A stretch of DNA of 64,000 nucleotides from Acididesulfobacillus acetoxydans (GCF_900016645.1 NZ_CDGJ01000078.1), one strand, 5' to 3'. Numbered from the stretch's first letter, positions 24,337-33,494 are shown. The notes: a model not told the origin generated them from the sequence alone. Program-made: numbers and translations.

Positions 24337-25270
24337 CCCCTGCAGCTGCCACCTTGCGGGGTTCCTCCTTAATATTCTGATAGCGGACTGCATGACAGGG
24401 ATCGTGATAAGTTGCGATAGCATCGACCGGCTGAGAACCGGATACGATTTTATCCTGCAAGAAGACGTTGATGTCCATGACCCTGCTGGCGAAGTTTTGG
24501 GCCTCCCCTTCTTCCTTTTCTCCCTCGAAGAGTTCGCCGTAGGATTGCATGGTTGACTCACAAGAAGCGCAGTCGGTCAGGATAACCTTCACATCTGCGC
24601 TGGCGAAGGCCCGGATGTTTTGACGCGCCAGCCGGCGGGCATTGTCCAAATCCCCGTAGTTGTGATGGGCCGCACCGCAGCAAACAATACCAGTGGGGAT
24701 GACCACTTCAAAATCCAGTTTTTCCAAAACTTTTATGGCTTGCATGACGACTTGGGGAAAGACGTTATTATCCATGCAACTTAAGAAAAAGCCCGTTTTT
24801 TTGGCACTTTTCTTCAGCTTGCGCCCTTTGAGCATTTCCCAGAACGTTTGCTCCGGAAGCTCAGGCAATAAATCCTCTTTTGCTTTGAGTGTCTTGGGGA
24901 AGAGATGATTGAGCCTGACAGTGCGTACAAGTTTAACTGAGTCCAGGGCCAGGGAAAAACGTTCGGGCTTATTCAAGACATTGCGCAGTAGCACATGACG
25001 CACCAGCGGCTGGCCTTGTTGGACAGCATACTTGGCTCGGGCCGCCCTGACGATTCTGTCAGTTGGAACCTGGGGCGGGCAGCTGACCACACAGGCCCGG
25101 CAACCCAGGCATAAATCCAAATAGTTCCTCATGGTAGCGCTCAGGTCCAAACTCCCGTCTAGATGTTCCCTAACCAGTCTTATTCTGCCCCGGGCCACAG
25201 CCGTCTCCCGTTTTACCTCACTGTAAACTGGACAGACTACGGTGCAGGGACCGCAGAGGATGCAACATTC

Positions 25271-25549
25271 CTACCTTTTTTAAAAAGTCTTGAAATTTTT
25301 TCTCATATTTAAGGGTAGTAATCTGGGGCCAGGGAGGGGATACTCACGACTATTCTAATCATTCTTTATACTTTTTTGCAGTTACGGACAAAATAACTCT
25401 GAACCTCACTTAAAATCTGGCCACCTCAGGACGAATTCTGATATAATTTATACGTGTGCCAATACCTTGGCCTTGCCATTTGACGAAGGCCAAGTTGCCG
25501 CGTCATTTTACTCTTTTAAACAAAATATGGGATGGAAGTGGAATTTGAG
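25271..25549. other. Leader region of the citrate lyase genes
   Basis: AT-rich, no gene. The citDEF promoter is expected here; no clear operator or riboswitch could be named. Confidence 0.4.
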
Positions 25550-25822
25550 ATGCTGGTTACGAAAACTGCTCAGGCGGGGTCAACGGCGAACAGCGATGTT
25601 TTAATAACTGTCAGTCCGAGTGAGACTCCCGGAATTCATTTGCAGTTAAAAAGTAAGGACGTCGTTCTTAAGCTGTTCGGCGAACAAATAGAAAAGGTGA
25701 TCATGGATAAAGCCAAAGAACTGGGAGCGGATAACGTCACTATCAAAGCAGAAGACAAGGGAGCTTTGGATTATACCATAAGAGCAAGGCTGCAGGCGGC
25801 GTTAGAACGCGCGTCCAACTAG
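25550..25822 (+). CDS. citD: Citrate lyase acyl carrier protein (gamma subunit)
   Basis: 90 residues from the ATG at 25550, with GGAAGTGG eight bases upstream (an ATG at 25532 overlaps that site). It matches CitD in size and in DKGALDYTIRARLQAALERA near the end. CitD carries the phosphoribosyl-dephospho-CoA arm on a serine near residue 14. By eye, Asn14-Ser15 occupies that place in ANSDVLI, so Ser15 may be the attachment residue. First gene of citDEF. Confidence 0.88.
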   Translation: MLVTKTAQAGSTANSDVLITVSPSETPGIHLQLKSKDVVLKLFGEQIEKVIMDKAKELGADNVTIKAEDKGALDYTIRARLQAALERASN

Positions 25823-26014
25823 CGGTCCTTTGGCTGGCGGCGTCTCTTGCCGGCGGTCTCTTGCCAACAATTTCTTGGCGGCCGTTGCTCGCCGGCGAAT
25901 AATCGCAAAAAGCCCGAGGTGGGCCTTTCGCTAAATCAAATCTCAAAGTAAGAATAGATTTACCAGACAAAAAACCAGACAGAGAAACGAACTGGGGAAA
26001 CGGAGATAATAGTT

Positions 26015-26761
26015 ATGCAAAAGAATGCACGAAGCATGTATTTTGTCTCAGGCAATGAGCCAAAGATGCTTCAGAACGCACCTGTCTTCGATCCGGATTC
26101 TATTGTAATCGACCTTGCGCGGAGAGTTCCAGCCACTGAGAAGGACAGTGCCAGGATTTTGGTCAAGGAAGCTCTCCGGTTTTTAGATTACTCCAACGTC
26201 GAGGTTATCGTCAGAATCAATCCACTCAGCAGTGAGTACGGGCTTAAAGATGTGAAGACGATTGCCCCGGTTAAACCGTACGCTTTCATGATCCCGAAAG
26301 CTAGGGCGGAAGATATTCAAGCCCTGGCAAACCTGCTCTCCGAAATCGAGAAAGCTCAAGGTTTTGAAGAGGAAAGCATTAAGCTTATTCCAATGATCGA
26401 CAACATTGTCGGACTCGAAAGTGTCCACAGCACCATTAATGCCTCATCACGGGTCACGGCCGCTTTTCTCAACGCCGAGGACTTAGCCGCGGACTATGGC
26501 AGCAAGCGGACTAAAGAAGGTGACGAAATCCTCTATGCCCGGAGCAAAGTGTCCATGGCCTGCCGTGCGGCTGGGATTGAAGTGATCGACACCCCTTATA
26601 TGGACATCAATGACAGTGAAGGCTTGGAAATGGATACCGAAAAGGCGAACCTCTTAGGGTTTACGGGCAAGGCTGCGATTGATGGCCGCCAAGTCGAGAC
26701 GATCAACATCGTCTTTGACGCCTCCTTAAAGCAGGCCGCATTTCCGCAAACATATATCTAG
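26015..26761 (+). CDS. citE: Citrate lyase beta subunit-like protein, short form
   Basis: 248 residues, versus ~290 for typical CitE. The TIM-barrel order is kept (RSMYFVSGNEPKML, then VIVRINPL, YAFMIPKA, LIPMIDNIVGLESV, FLNAEDLAADYG and YARSKVSMACRAAGIEVIDTPY), but key positions look altered. The usual DLEDSV reads DLARRVP, and the usual P(L/M)IE reads PMID. The C-terminal arm is short. It would cleave citryl-ACP to oxaloacetate if active. A ~190-base gap, unusual for cit genes, separates it from citD. Confidence 0.82.
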   Translation: MQKNARSMYFVSGNEPKMLQNAPVFDPDSIVIDLARRVPATEKDSARILVKEALRFLDYSNVEVIVRINPLSSEYGLKDVKTIAPVKPYAFMIPKARAEDIQALANLLSEIEKAQGFEEESIKLIPMIDNIVGLESVHSTINASSRVTAAFLNAEDLAADYGSKRTKEGDEILYARSKVSMACRAAGIEVIDTPYMDINDSEGLEMDTEKANLLGFTGKAAIDGRQVETINIVFDASLKQAAFPQTYI

Positions 26762-26827
26762 CACTAAAATCCAAAGTGCTGAATTTGCAACTGTGGCCGC
26801 GATATTATTTGTGAATGGGTGGATAGA

Positions 26828-28372
26828 ATGAAAAACGCTGCGGGTGTTGAACTGCCGGAGTTTATTAAAGGATATGGGGAAGTAAAGCCGTTTGCCGGCG
26901 CTTTCGCCGGCTATGGACAGGTGCGGAAAGTCGCCGTCCGGCTGGACTCGGTACAACCGGGTAAAACTAAACTCTTAGAGAGTATTGATGAAGCGATCGA
27001 AAAAGTCAACCTTAGAGACGGCATGACCATCTCCTTTCCCTCCCATCTGAGAAACGGAGACTATGTGATCAATCAGGTCATGGAAGTCATTGCCGCGAAG
27101 GGAATTAGAGATCTGCATCTTGCGGCAACGCATATCTTTCCGATCCACGAGCCTTTGGTTGACTACATTAAGCGAGGGGTCGTCACAGGTCTGTCCGCAA
27201 GTTACATCTCCCCCGGGGCTGTCGCTAAGGCGATAATGAAGGGATACCTGAAAAACCCAGCTGTGCTCAGAAGCCACGGGGGCAGGCCGAGAGCGATCGA
27301 GGGCGGAGAACTGCATATCGATGTAGCCTTCATCGGAGCGCCGACCGCAGACGCTTACGGAAATATCAACGGCGTGCAGGGAAAGGCCGCCTGCGGGACC
27401 TTGTCCTACGGGATTGCCGATGCAGAGTACGCCGACAAAGTCGTGGTAATCACCGATAATCTTGTTCCTTATCCCGCTTGTCCTATCGAGATTAGTCAAG
27501 ATTACGTCGATTATGTGGTCACTGTAGATTCCATCGGCGATCCCAGCGGGATTGTCTCCGGCACCCTCAGTGTCACCAAGGACCCGGTCGGCCTGCGGAT
27601 TGCCAGCCTGGCTGCACAGTTCATCGACGAAGCAGGCTACATCAAAGACGGGATGTCGTTTCAGTCCGGCGCCGGTGGGACTTCTTTGGCTGTTACAGCC
27701 GAAGTGAGAAAACGCATGAAAGAAAAGAAGGTCGTCGGCAGTTTTGCCGCGGGCGGAGTAACCGGCTACATCGTTGACATGATGAATGAAGGCCTCTTCC
27801 GTTCCGTGTTCGACGTACAGTGCTTTGATTTGAAAGCGATCGCATCCTACCGGGATAATCCCAAACATCAAGGCATGAGTGGGTCACTTTATGGAAATCC
27901 CAATACAAAAGGCGCCTTAGTCAATAATTTGGATATCATGATCCTGGGAGCCACAGAAATTGATACCGACTTTAACGTGAACGTCATCACGGGATCGGAC
28001 GGGATCATTATGGGGGGCTCGGGCGGACATAACGATACTGCCGCAGGCTCCAAACTCGCCATTATCGTAACGAACCTGATTAAAGGGCGTCTGCCTGTTG
28101 TCAAGAGCAAGGTCACGACTGTCGCCACGCCGGGAGAAACGGTCGATGTTCTCGTAACGGAACGCGGCATCGCGATCAATCCCCGGCGGAGCGACCTGAT
28201 AGAGAAGCTAAAAGATTCGGCTCTTCCGCTCGTGCCCATCGAGACATTGAGAGAAATGGCCGAACGGCTGACGGGAGTCCCCAAACCCATCCCCTTCAGC
28301 GATGAAATCGTTGCGGTCGTTGAATATCGCGACGGCAGCGTAATTGATGTCGTCAAAAAACCTCTGGATTAG
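26828..28372 (+). CDS. citF: Citrate lyase alpha subunit
   Basis: 514 residues from the ATG at 26828 (GGGTGG upstream; an in-frame GTG lies three codons earlier). Full-length CoA-transferase-type CitF with SFPSHLRNGDYVINQVM, GGRPRAIEGGELHIDVAFIGAPTAD, FQSGAGGTSLAV and VNVITGSDGIIMGGSGGHNDTAAG. It exchanges the acetyl group of acetyl-ACP for citrate. The helper genes citC, citX and citG are not in this window, so maturation must rely on genes elsewhere. Confidence 0.93.
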   Translation: MKNAAGVELPEFIKGYGEVKPFAGAFAGYGQVRKVAVRLDSVQPGKTKLLESIDEAIEKVNLRDGMTISFPSHLRNGDYVINQVMEVIAAKGIRDLHLAATHIFPIHEPLVDYIKRGVVTGLSASYISPGAVAKAIMKGYLKNPAVLRSHGGRPRAIEGGELHIDVAFIGAPTADAYGNINGVQGKAACGTLSYGIADAEYADKVVVITDNLVPYPACPIEISQDYVDYVVTVDSIGDPSGIVSGTLSVTKDPVGLRIASLAAQFIDEAGYIKDGMSFQSGAGGTSLAVTAEVRKRMKEKKVVGSFAAGGVTGYIVDMMNEGLFRSVFDVQCFDLKAIASYRDNPKHQGMSGSLYGNPNTKGALVNNLDIMILGATEIDTDFNVNVITGSDGIIMGGSGGHNDTAAGSKLAIIVTNLIKGRLPVVKSKVTTVATPGETVDVLVTERGIAINPRRSDLIEKLKDSALPLVPIETLREMAERLTGVPKPIPFSDEIVAVVEYRDGSVIDVVKKPLD

Positions 28373-28437
28373 AGGCAGCTGTTTCCTAAGGATGGGGCAT
28401 AAGGATGAGGCGTGATGGTATTTACCCCACCCGATGC

Positions 28438-28803
28438 TTAAAGCATGCCCCATTTGCGCAAGTACTCTACGGTGAGAATGAATTCCTGATCGGAAAACCC
28501 GTTTTGCCTCAAAACCTGAAGAGCTCGGTTAAAGTCCAGGCTGACGGTTTCCATTAGAATCCGGTCTTTCTGGCCGACCAACTGCCAATCCTCATGCATG
28601 TCCAATAGGATTTCCATCATGGAGGCGATTCTTTCCAGGCGCCACATGATAAACTTTTGCCCTTGCCGCAGCGTATCGGGAGTGAGCCCCCGGGTCTTGG
28701 TCAATCTTTGCCAAGGAGTGGTTCCTTGGTCCCAGCCGCAGTCGGAAAAGAAAGGAAAATCGAGCTGGACTTTTTGGATGCAGGTTTCGTTTTCGGGGCG
28801 CAT
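28438..28803 (-). CDS. Conserved-looking protein of unknown function
   Basis: 121 residues from the ATG at 28803, preceded by GAGGTG. Mostly helical by composition, with no membrane span: TPWQRLTKTRGLTPDTLRQGQKFIMWRLERIASMMEILLDMH, then FNRALQVLRQNGFSDQEFILTVEYLRKWG. The end resembles a short helical repeat. I do not recognise the family. It lies downstream of the YeiH-type gene but beyond a terminator, and converges on citF. Confidence 0.6.
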   Translation of the reverse strand: MRPENETCIQKVQLDFPFFSDCGWDQGTTPWQRLTKTRGLTPDTLRQGQKFIMWRLERIASMMEILLDMHEDWQLVGQKDRILMETVSLDFNRALQVLRQNGFSDQEFILTVEYLRKWGML

Positions 28804-28843
28804 GAAATTCACCTCAGCCTTCCTGCCCTGCTGTCCGGCAAAA

Positions 28844-28874
28844 CGGGGTCCCCCGGCAAGGGGGACCCCGCCTC
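28844..28874 (-). terminator. Terminator after the YeiH-type exporter gene
   Basis: Perfect 11-bp stem CGGGGTCCCCC (28844-28854) / GGGGGACCCCG (28860-28870). On the minus strand TTTTG follows. Confidence 0.8.
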
Positions 28875-28901
28875 GTCACATTATCATCTTGGCAACAGTT
28901 C

Positions 28902-30257
28902 TCATTTTACCATTGTCCAGTACCCGCCGAGAACGAGGACGGACAAAATGTAGCCGAGTGGAACGTTTACGATGACCCCCGCAGTAAAAGCTGCAAAGGG
29001 CCGCCAGCCCACGGCGGCGAGTTCTTTGAAACGCGTGGTCAAACCAATGCAGAGAAAAGTAAAGATGAAGGCCCAAAGCCGAATCATTGAGATCGGACCG
29101 ACAATATTGGCCGATACCGTTTTGGCGGTAGGGGCGTCGACCGAAGCAATGAGCAAAGTGACAACGATCGAGGCAGCGAAAAAGCCAAGGACAAATTTGG
29201 GGAAACGGAACCAGATCTCCTTGCCATTGGGTTTGCGGCCATCCTCTCGGCGTTCCCATTTGGTCACGGCAATGAGAGCCATGATGAAACACCAGATACC
29301 GACAAACATATCCCTGCCGACGACTTTCATGAGGGTGAAGGTCTTGATCGCTTGCTCACTGATGGACGCCGCCGCCGCTATTCCAGCAGCATCAGCGAAT
29401 TCGGAAGTTCCGATCCAGGCCCCGCCGGGCCCCGGGGAGATACCCAAAGCTTTGATCACGATAGGCAAGGCAAAAACCATTATAATGGCCCAAACCACAA
29501 CCAAAGAGATGGCTACGGAAACGTGGTTTTTTTCAGCCTTAACCGAGCCTCCGATGGCAATGGCGGCGGAGACTCCGCATATTGAGCCGCCCGCTGCCAG
29601 CGCTGTGGAAAAGCGCTTGTCTAGATGGAAAAGCCTTGTTCCTATCCAGTAGATGGTGAGAAAGGTGGAAACAGCGACAATGGTCGCCTGCAAAAAGGCC
29701 ATAGGGCCTGACTGCAGAATGATGGTGAAAGGGAGCGTAGCCCCCATTAAGACGATTCCTGTCTTGACGTAGAATTCTGTGCGGAAAGCGGTATCCAGCC
29801 ATTTGGGCAAAGGGACCACATTGCCGAGAATTAGTCCGACCAAGAGGGCCATCAACGGCGGCTCCAGACTCCATTTCTTGGCCAGGGACGAAGCACCCAA
29901 GATCGAAACAATGACGCCCAGGATGAACAAGATGGTGAATCCGGGAATAAAGCTTTTCAGATTATGGCCAAGCACTTTTACGGCGATGGAAAATACGACC
30001 AAGAAACAGAACCAGAGCGCCACGATTCCGCCCCAGTGCGAATGGAAATAGACAGAGACCTTGCTGAACTGGTCCCAGGCCGGGAAACTGACGGCGAGAG
30101 CAGGCATGGCAGTGCTGCCGGCAGCCCACAGAATAATAGATAGGATAACCGTCCCCAAACCGATCCAAACAGCCCAATAGTCTTCTTTCTTCAAGAGCCC
30201 CGAACCGCTTCCCGGTGTTGTGGGTGTGCTCTTGTTGACGAGGGAGATGTTACTCAT
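28902..30257 (-). CDS. YeiH/UPF0324 family putative sulfate exporter
   Basis: 451 residues, ~11-12 membrane segments, longer than typical ~340-residue members because of a two- to three-span N-terminal extension. Family hallmarks are seen in LGLILGNVVPLPKW-like GLILGNVVP, KTGIVLMGATLPF, ALAAGGSICGVSAAIAI and WIGTSEFADAAGIAAAASI. Annotated elsewhere as sulfate/sulfonate exporters; function mostly inferred. Single-gene unit with its own terminator and a purine-rich leader. Confidence 0.85.
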   Translation of the reverse strand: MSNISLVNKSTPTTPGSGSGLLKKEDYWAVWIGLGTVILSIILWAAGSTAMPALAVSFPAWDQFSKVSVYFHSHWGGIVALWFCFLVVFSIAVKVLGHNLKSFIPGFTILFILGVIVSILGASSLAKKWSLEPPLMALLVGLILGNVVPLPKWLDTAFRTEFYVKTGIVLMGATLPFTIILQSGPMAFLQATIVAVSTFLTIYWIGTRLFHLDKRFSTALAAGGSICGVSAAIAIGGSVKAEKNHVSVAISLVVVWAIIMVFALPIVIKALGISPGPGGAWIGTSEFADAAGIAAAASISEQAIKTFTLMKVVGRDMFVGIWCFIMALIAVTKWERREDGRKPNGKEIWFRFPKFVLGFFAASIVVTLLIASVDAPTAKTVSANIVGPISMIRLWAFIFTFLCIGLTTRFKELAAVGWRPFAAFTAGVIVNVPLGYILSVLVLGGYWTMVK

Positions 30258-30881
30258 TGGCCATCCTCCTTGTTAAATGCTCACTCTTCTATTTTCTTTC
30301 TTTTTTCTCTCCTCTCTCTTTTCTCTTTTCTCTTTCTTCTCTCTTTTTAGCCTGATTCGCCCCAAAAGCTTCCCCTAATCCCCTAATCTCCGTTACTCTT
30401 GTGTCTCAGTCGTCTGCCGCACCAACATGGCTTAACGGATGGTTTCACGCCACCCGCCGGAGGCTTCCCGCAGAATAGATCTTCATCCTTCTCTATTAGG
30501 AAAGCGGGAACTTTCATAATATATCCTTTATTAAGAGACTAATTTTTTACGTATGATTAGGGGGCATTGTAGGACCTGACATGTTTTTAGGACGATTCGA
30601 TAGTTATTCAGTCAACCGCTTCCCCCCTTTCGCACCGTTCGCGCCGGTCAAATACCCTTACATCCGCGTCAAAATTTGCCTAAATCCGCATCACAATTTG
30701 CCGACGACGGGGTTTGTGGGTTTACCTTGCAGGGTTTAGCTGGGCGAAATACTCCCTCCTTTCGGTATTATAGACTCCGGCCTTCACCGAGTTCGATCTT
30801 ACCCACATTCTAAAACCACATACAGCTTTTGTAAAATCGCAATTTTAAATGGCCCGGGCCGACAAATTCCGAAGCGCGTCC
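30258..30881. other. Non-coding stretch with pyrimidine tract and small repeats
   Basis: No gene. 30285-30350 is almost pure pyrimidine on the + strand. 30548-30570 repeats 23 bases of znuA (4947-4969) exactly. 30666-30708 holds an imperfect direct repeat (CCGCGTCAAAATTTGCC / CCGCATCACAATTTGCC). Confidence 0.7.
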
Positions 30882-31082
30882 CTAGTTGCTTGTCCTTACA
30901 TATGTGAGCAACTGTTTTTCCAACAAGCGTACTTGCTCTCGGGTGAGTCCGTATATCAACTCGATTTCGGCCAAAGTTACCGTGACTCCACTATCGAGGC
31001 CAAATCTCGTCTTAATTATCTGCTGTTCGCGTTCGCTCAGACAATTCTCGACAGCTGCGACTATTTGCTCGCGGGTATACAA
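30882..31082 (-). CDS. Stand-alone sigma-70 region-4-like protein
   Basis: 66 residues from a TTG preceded by AGGGGGAGG. Almost the whole chain is one region-4-type helix-turn-helix: LSEREQQIIKTRFGLDSGVTVTLAEIELIYGLTREQVRLLEKQLL. This is very like the end of housekeeping sigma factors, but no regions 1-3 are encoded. It might bind -35-like DNA or beta flap, or be a DNA-binding regulator. Neighbours (Cys-rich protein, M23 peptidase, lexA) do not define the role. Confidence 0.75.
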   Translation of the reverse strand: MYTREQIVAAVENCLSEREQQIIKTRFGLDSGVTVTLAEIELIYGLTREQVRLLEKQLLTYVRTSN

Positions 31083-31235
31083 TTAGGCCTCCCCCTCTGC
31101 AACGCCATTTCCTCTTTCGCCCGTTTTGCTCCCCCGCGCTACGGGCAAGCATTTTCCGACGATGGCCGTCAGGTAACCTGACCTTCATTACAGAGCTTTC
31201 CCCTTTTTCAGCCACGCCCTGTGCGTCACTGTGTC

Positions 31236-31553
31236 TCACTGACGGTCAGGCCGGCTTTTGAAACGGTAGGTGCGCCTGCCGGCTCTTGGCTTGGGCTTCT
31301 CTTCGGAGATAAGAATATCGTCTATTCTCACTTCGAGGTAATCTGCGCCCTCATCCAGGCATTTACAACAGTTATCACAAATTTTGTCGGGATTCAATTC
31401 ACAGCGGTCGCATTCTCCGCACTCGTCACAAATCCTGTCTTCTAAAATACATGGTTCTCCGGCTTTACGCATTTTTCCTTGCCCATCCTGTTGAATTCTA
31501 AGGTCGCTTTTTGCCACGGTTTTTGCTCGATCTTTTACGTTGCATGTTTTCAT
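31236..31553 (-). CDS. Small Cys-rich protein of unknown function
   Basis: 105 residues with a central metal-site-like block CILEDRICDECGECDRCELNPDKICDNCCKCL: ten Cys residues in ~32, with CxxC repeats. Acidic middle, basic tail (RAGRRTYRFKSRPDR). No signal peptide or membrane span. The spacing suggests zinc or an iron-sulfur cluster. I do not recognise a named family. It is ~150 bases upstream of the lone sigma region-4 gene, same strand. Confidence 0.65.
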   Translation of the reverse strand: MKTCNVKDRAKTVAKSDLRIQQDGQGKMRKAGEPCILEDRICDECGECDRCELNPDKICDNCCKCLDEGADYLEVRIDDILISEEKPKPRAGRRTYRFKSRPDRQ

Positions 31554-31758
31554 CAGCTATGACGGCAATAGCCATGCCCTCGTACGAACCTAGCCTCGGG
31601 GACAAGATTCCGTCAGGGCAAGTATAGCTCCTAACACCCGGCTGCGTCAACTTTGTGCGGGAGCTGTCGCAGCCGTTGGGGCCGTCGGACTGCCTATCGC
31701 CAAGCCCTATGGTCTTAACCGGAGGGAAAAGGCAGGTATGTTCATGGGCCTCAGCGGT

Positions 31759-32538
31759 TCAAGAATTTTCTTCCCAAACCCGCAAGAACTGATAAGGATT
31801 GATCCAGTGGCCATCCGGGATCTCTATGCCAAAGTGCAGGTGGTCGGGAGTAGTGAGAGCATCCCCGGTGTGTCCCATTGTCCCCAAGGTTTCTCCCCTG
31901 GCAACTCTTTGCCCCCGCTGAAGTCCGGGCGAGATCTTTTGCAGGTGAGCATAATAATAATAATTCCCATCGTCTCCGCGCACTCCGACTCTCTCTCCCC
32001 CCAAGCGATTCCAGCCAAGCCGCTCGATTTTGCCGGAACAGGCACTGACAATCGGGGTTCCTTCACTGCCGAAAATATCGGTGCCTTCGTGCCGTCGTTT
32101 TCCCCCTTCCCGTCCGGCGCCGAAAGTATCCTCATACCAATGCCTGCCGTTGACCGGGAAAGTATAGGCGCCGATTTGAAAAACGGGGTATTTTAGCAGC
32201 AGCGTTCTTCGATAGGCAACCGTTTTGGCATCACTCTTGGCGATACCCGCCCAGTTGAGGCCGGTGAATTTCATGCCCTCTTTCAGCTGGGCAACCAACG
32301 GGCCACAATTGCGCGGCAAGGTTGAACGCAGAGCGAGGATGTCGGCCCAGGCTCCGGGAGAAATTAGTTTCCCCTCTTCATGTGCCTGCAGCACCAGCGG
32401 AGCGGGTACAGACGCCAGATAGGACCAATCATTGAGTGTGCCTCCGGGAGGGTGATGCAAGGCGGCCCACGCGATCATGCCTAAAATAAGAAGCAGAGGG
32501 AGCAGCACGATTTCTCGGCAGCGGTGGGTCTTTGGCAT
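31759..32538 (-). CDS. M23 family peptidoglycan endopeptidase, membrane anchored
   Basis: 259 residues; GGAGAG before the ATG. An N-terminal membrane segment (VLLPLLLILGMIAWAAL) is followed by a linker domain and a LytM/M23 domain: RRHEGTDIFGSEGTPIVSACSG (first zinc His and Asp) and TTPDHLHFGIE (HxH). The protein should cut peptide cross-links outside the membrane. It is transcribed away from lexA; the two share a ~210-base upstream region. Confidence 0.85.
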   Translation of the reverse strand: MPKTHRCREIVLLPLLLILGMIAWAALHHPPGGTLNDWSYLASVPAPLVLQAHEEGKLISPGAWADILALRSTLPRNCGPLVAQLKEGMKFTGLNWAGIAKSDAKTVAYRRTLLLKYPVFQIGAYTFPVNGRHWYEDTFGAGREGGKRRHEGTDIFGSEGTPIVSACSGKIERLGWNRLGGERVGVRGDDGNYYYYAHLQKISPGLQRGQRVARGETLGTMGHTGDALTTPDHLHFGIEIPDGHWINPYQFLRVWEENS

Positions 32539-32605
32539 GTCGGTCTCTCCTTTCCCTATACACTACACTATGGATAAAGTATTGGAAAAAGAAGAGTTCA
32601 TACTG

Positions 32606-32619
32606 CGAACATCTGTTTG
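32606..32619. promoter_or_regulatory. LexA (SOS) box upstream of lexA
   Basis: CGAACATCTGTTTG, one mismatch to the Gram-positive SOS box CGAACRNRYGTTYG. It overlaps the -35 of the promoter that follows, giving LexA autoregulation. Confidence 0.8.
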
Positions 32620-32645
32620 CAATACGGAGAAAGATGTGGTAAAGT
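32617..32645 (+). promoter_or_regulatory. lexA promoter
   Basis: -35 TTGCAA (32617-32622), 17-base spacer, -10 TAAAGT (32640-32645), ~105 bases before the lexA start. Confidence 0.65.
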
Positions 32646-32749
32646 AGTGGTAATAATTCATCACTGTTGTGGTGTCAATAATTCCAAGCTATTCGGACGT
32701 ACGTGGTGTGTACATAGTGGGCAAAAAAAATGATTTAGGGGTGAAATGT

Positions 32750-33367
32750 ATGTATCCTGATTTATCTCAACGCCAAACGGCTATCCTCGACTTTATCAAA
32801 AGCGAAATCCGCAAAAAAGGGTATCCCCCCTCTGTACGCGAAATTGGAGACGCGGTAGGACTTGCCTCCAGTTCGACCGTACACGGTCATCTGCAAACCC
32901 TGGAAGAGCGAGGGTATATTCGTAGAGACCCGACGAAACCCCGGGCCATCGAGATATTGAGCAGTGCCAGTGATGAGGACCCGAAGAAGCGCATGGTTCA
33001 CGTGCCGGTGGTGGGCCGCGTGACAGCCGGTAAACCCATTCTGGCTCTGCAAAACATTGAGGACTATTTTCCCCTGCCGGCCGATTTTGTTCACGACGAT
33101 TCCGTCTTCATGCTGAAGGTGCAGGGTGACAGCATGATAGATGTCGGAATATTGGATGGGGATTATATCGTGGTCCGGCAGCAGAACTCAGCCCGCAACG
33201 GGGAAATTGTAGTGGCGATGATCGGCGAGGAAGCGACTGTCAAACGCTTTTTTAAAGAAAAGAACCTGATTCGCCTTCAGCCCGAAAATTCCGCCATGGA
33301 TCCTATTTTTACCCAAGATGCGGTTATTTTGGGTAAAGTCATAGGGGTCTTTCGCTATATCCGTTGA
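32750..33367 (+). CDS. lexA: LexA repressor
   Basis: 205 residues from the ATG at 32750, with AGGGGTGA upstream; a longer in-frame extension has no ribosome site. The N-terminal winged helix (QRQTAILDFIKSEIRKKGYPPSVREIGDAVGLASSSTVHGHLQTLEERGYI) is joined to a peptidase domain with the Ala-Gly cleavage site in VTAGKP, Ser in VQGDSMID and Lys in VKRFF. Upon DNA damage, RecA filaments trigger self-cleavage and release of SOS genes. Own promoter carries an SOS box. Confidence 0.95.
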   Translation: MYPDLSQRQTAILDFIKSEIRKKGYPPSVREIGDAVGLASSSTVHGHLQTLEERGYIRRDPTKPRAIEILSSASDEDPKKRMVHVPVVGRVTAGKPILALQNIEDYFPLPADFVHDDSVFMLKVQGDSMIDVGILDGDYIVVRQQNSARNGEIVVAMIGEEATVKRFFKEKNLIRLQPENSAMDPIFTQDAVILGKVIGVFRYIR

Positions 33368-33380
33368 GCAGGTACGGACG

Positions 33381-33422
33381 GCGCCCGTACACTTGCGACT
33401 TTGGTCATAAGTGTGCGGGCGC
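33381..33422 (+). terminator. Hairpin after lexA
   Basis: 14-bp stem with one G-T pair (33381-33394 with 33409-33422), 14 bases after the lexA stop; only a weak T-run (TCTTACAT). Confidence 0.5.
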
Positions 33423-33494
33423 TCTTACATATGCAAGCAATACCGGTGAATATCCATAATTTAAGTACTTGTTCTGACTCCACGTTCTCAGGTG

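Larger units (their letters stand above)
22937..25270 (-). pseudogene. GlcF-like Fe-S protein (glycolate oxidase/heterodisulfide reductase type), interrupted
   Basis: Two parts. 24340-25270 holds an N-terminal pair of 4Fe-4S sites (CILCGPCTVVCPVY and CLGCRACVVSCPPQVPT) and the first CCG-type domain (CMDN, GIVCCGAAHHNYGD, DPCHAVRYQ). 22937-23200 holds the second (ADRCCGGGGTFN, TSCPACRIQL). A tnpB element splits it between PRKVAAAG and HVKVEEM. The start is also damaged: a TAG sits one codon before the first cluster, with no start codon. Such proteins pass electrons from lactate/glycolate-type dehydrogenases; no FAD subunit is adjacent. Confidence 0.85.

Noticed and set aside
25271..25549. Riboswitch or CitO/CitI operator before citD
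   Set aside because: No recognisable aptamer or known operator consensus could be read in the leader.
26975..27871. 298-codon minus-strand frame inside citF
   Set aside because: Antisense shadow of a well-conserved gene, Cys/His-rich nonsense composition.
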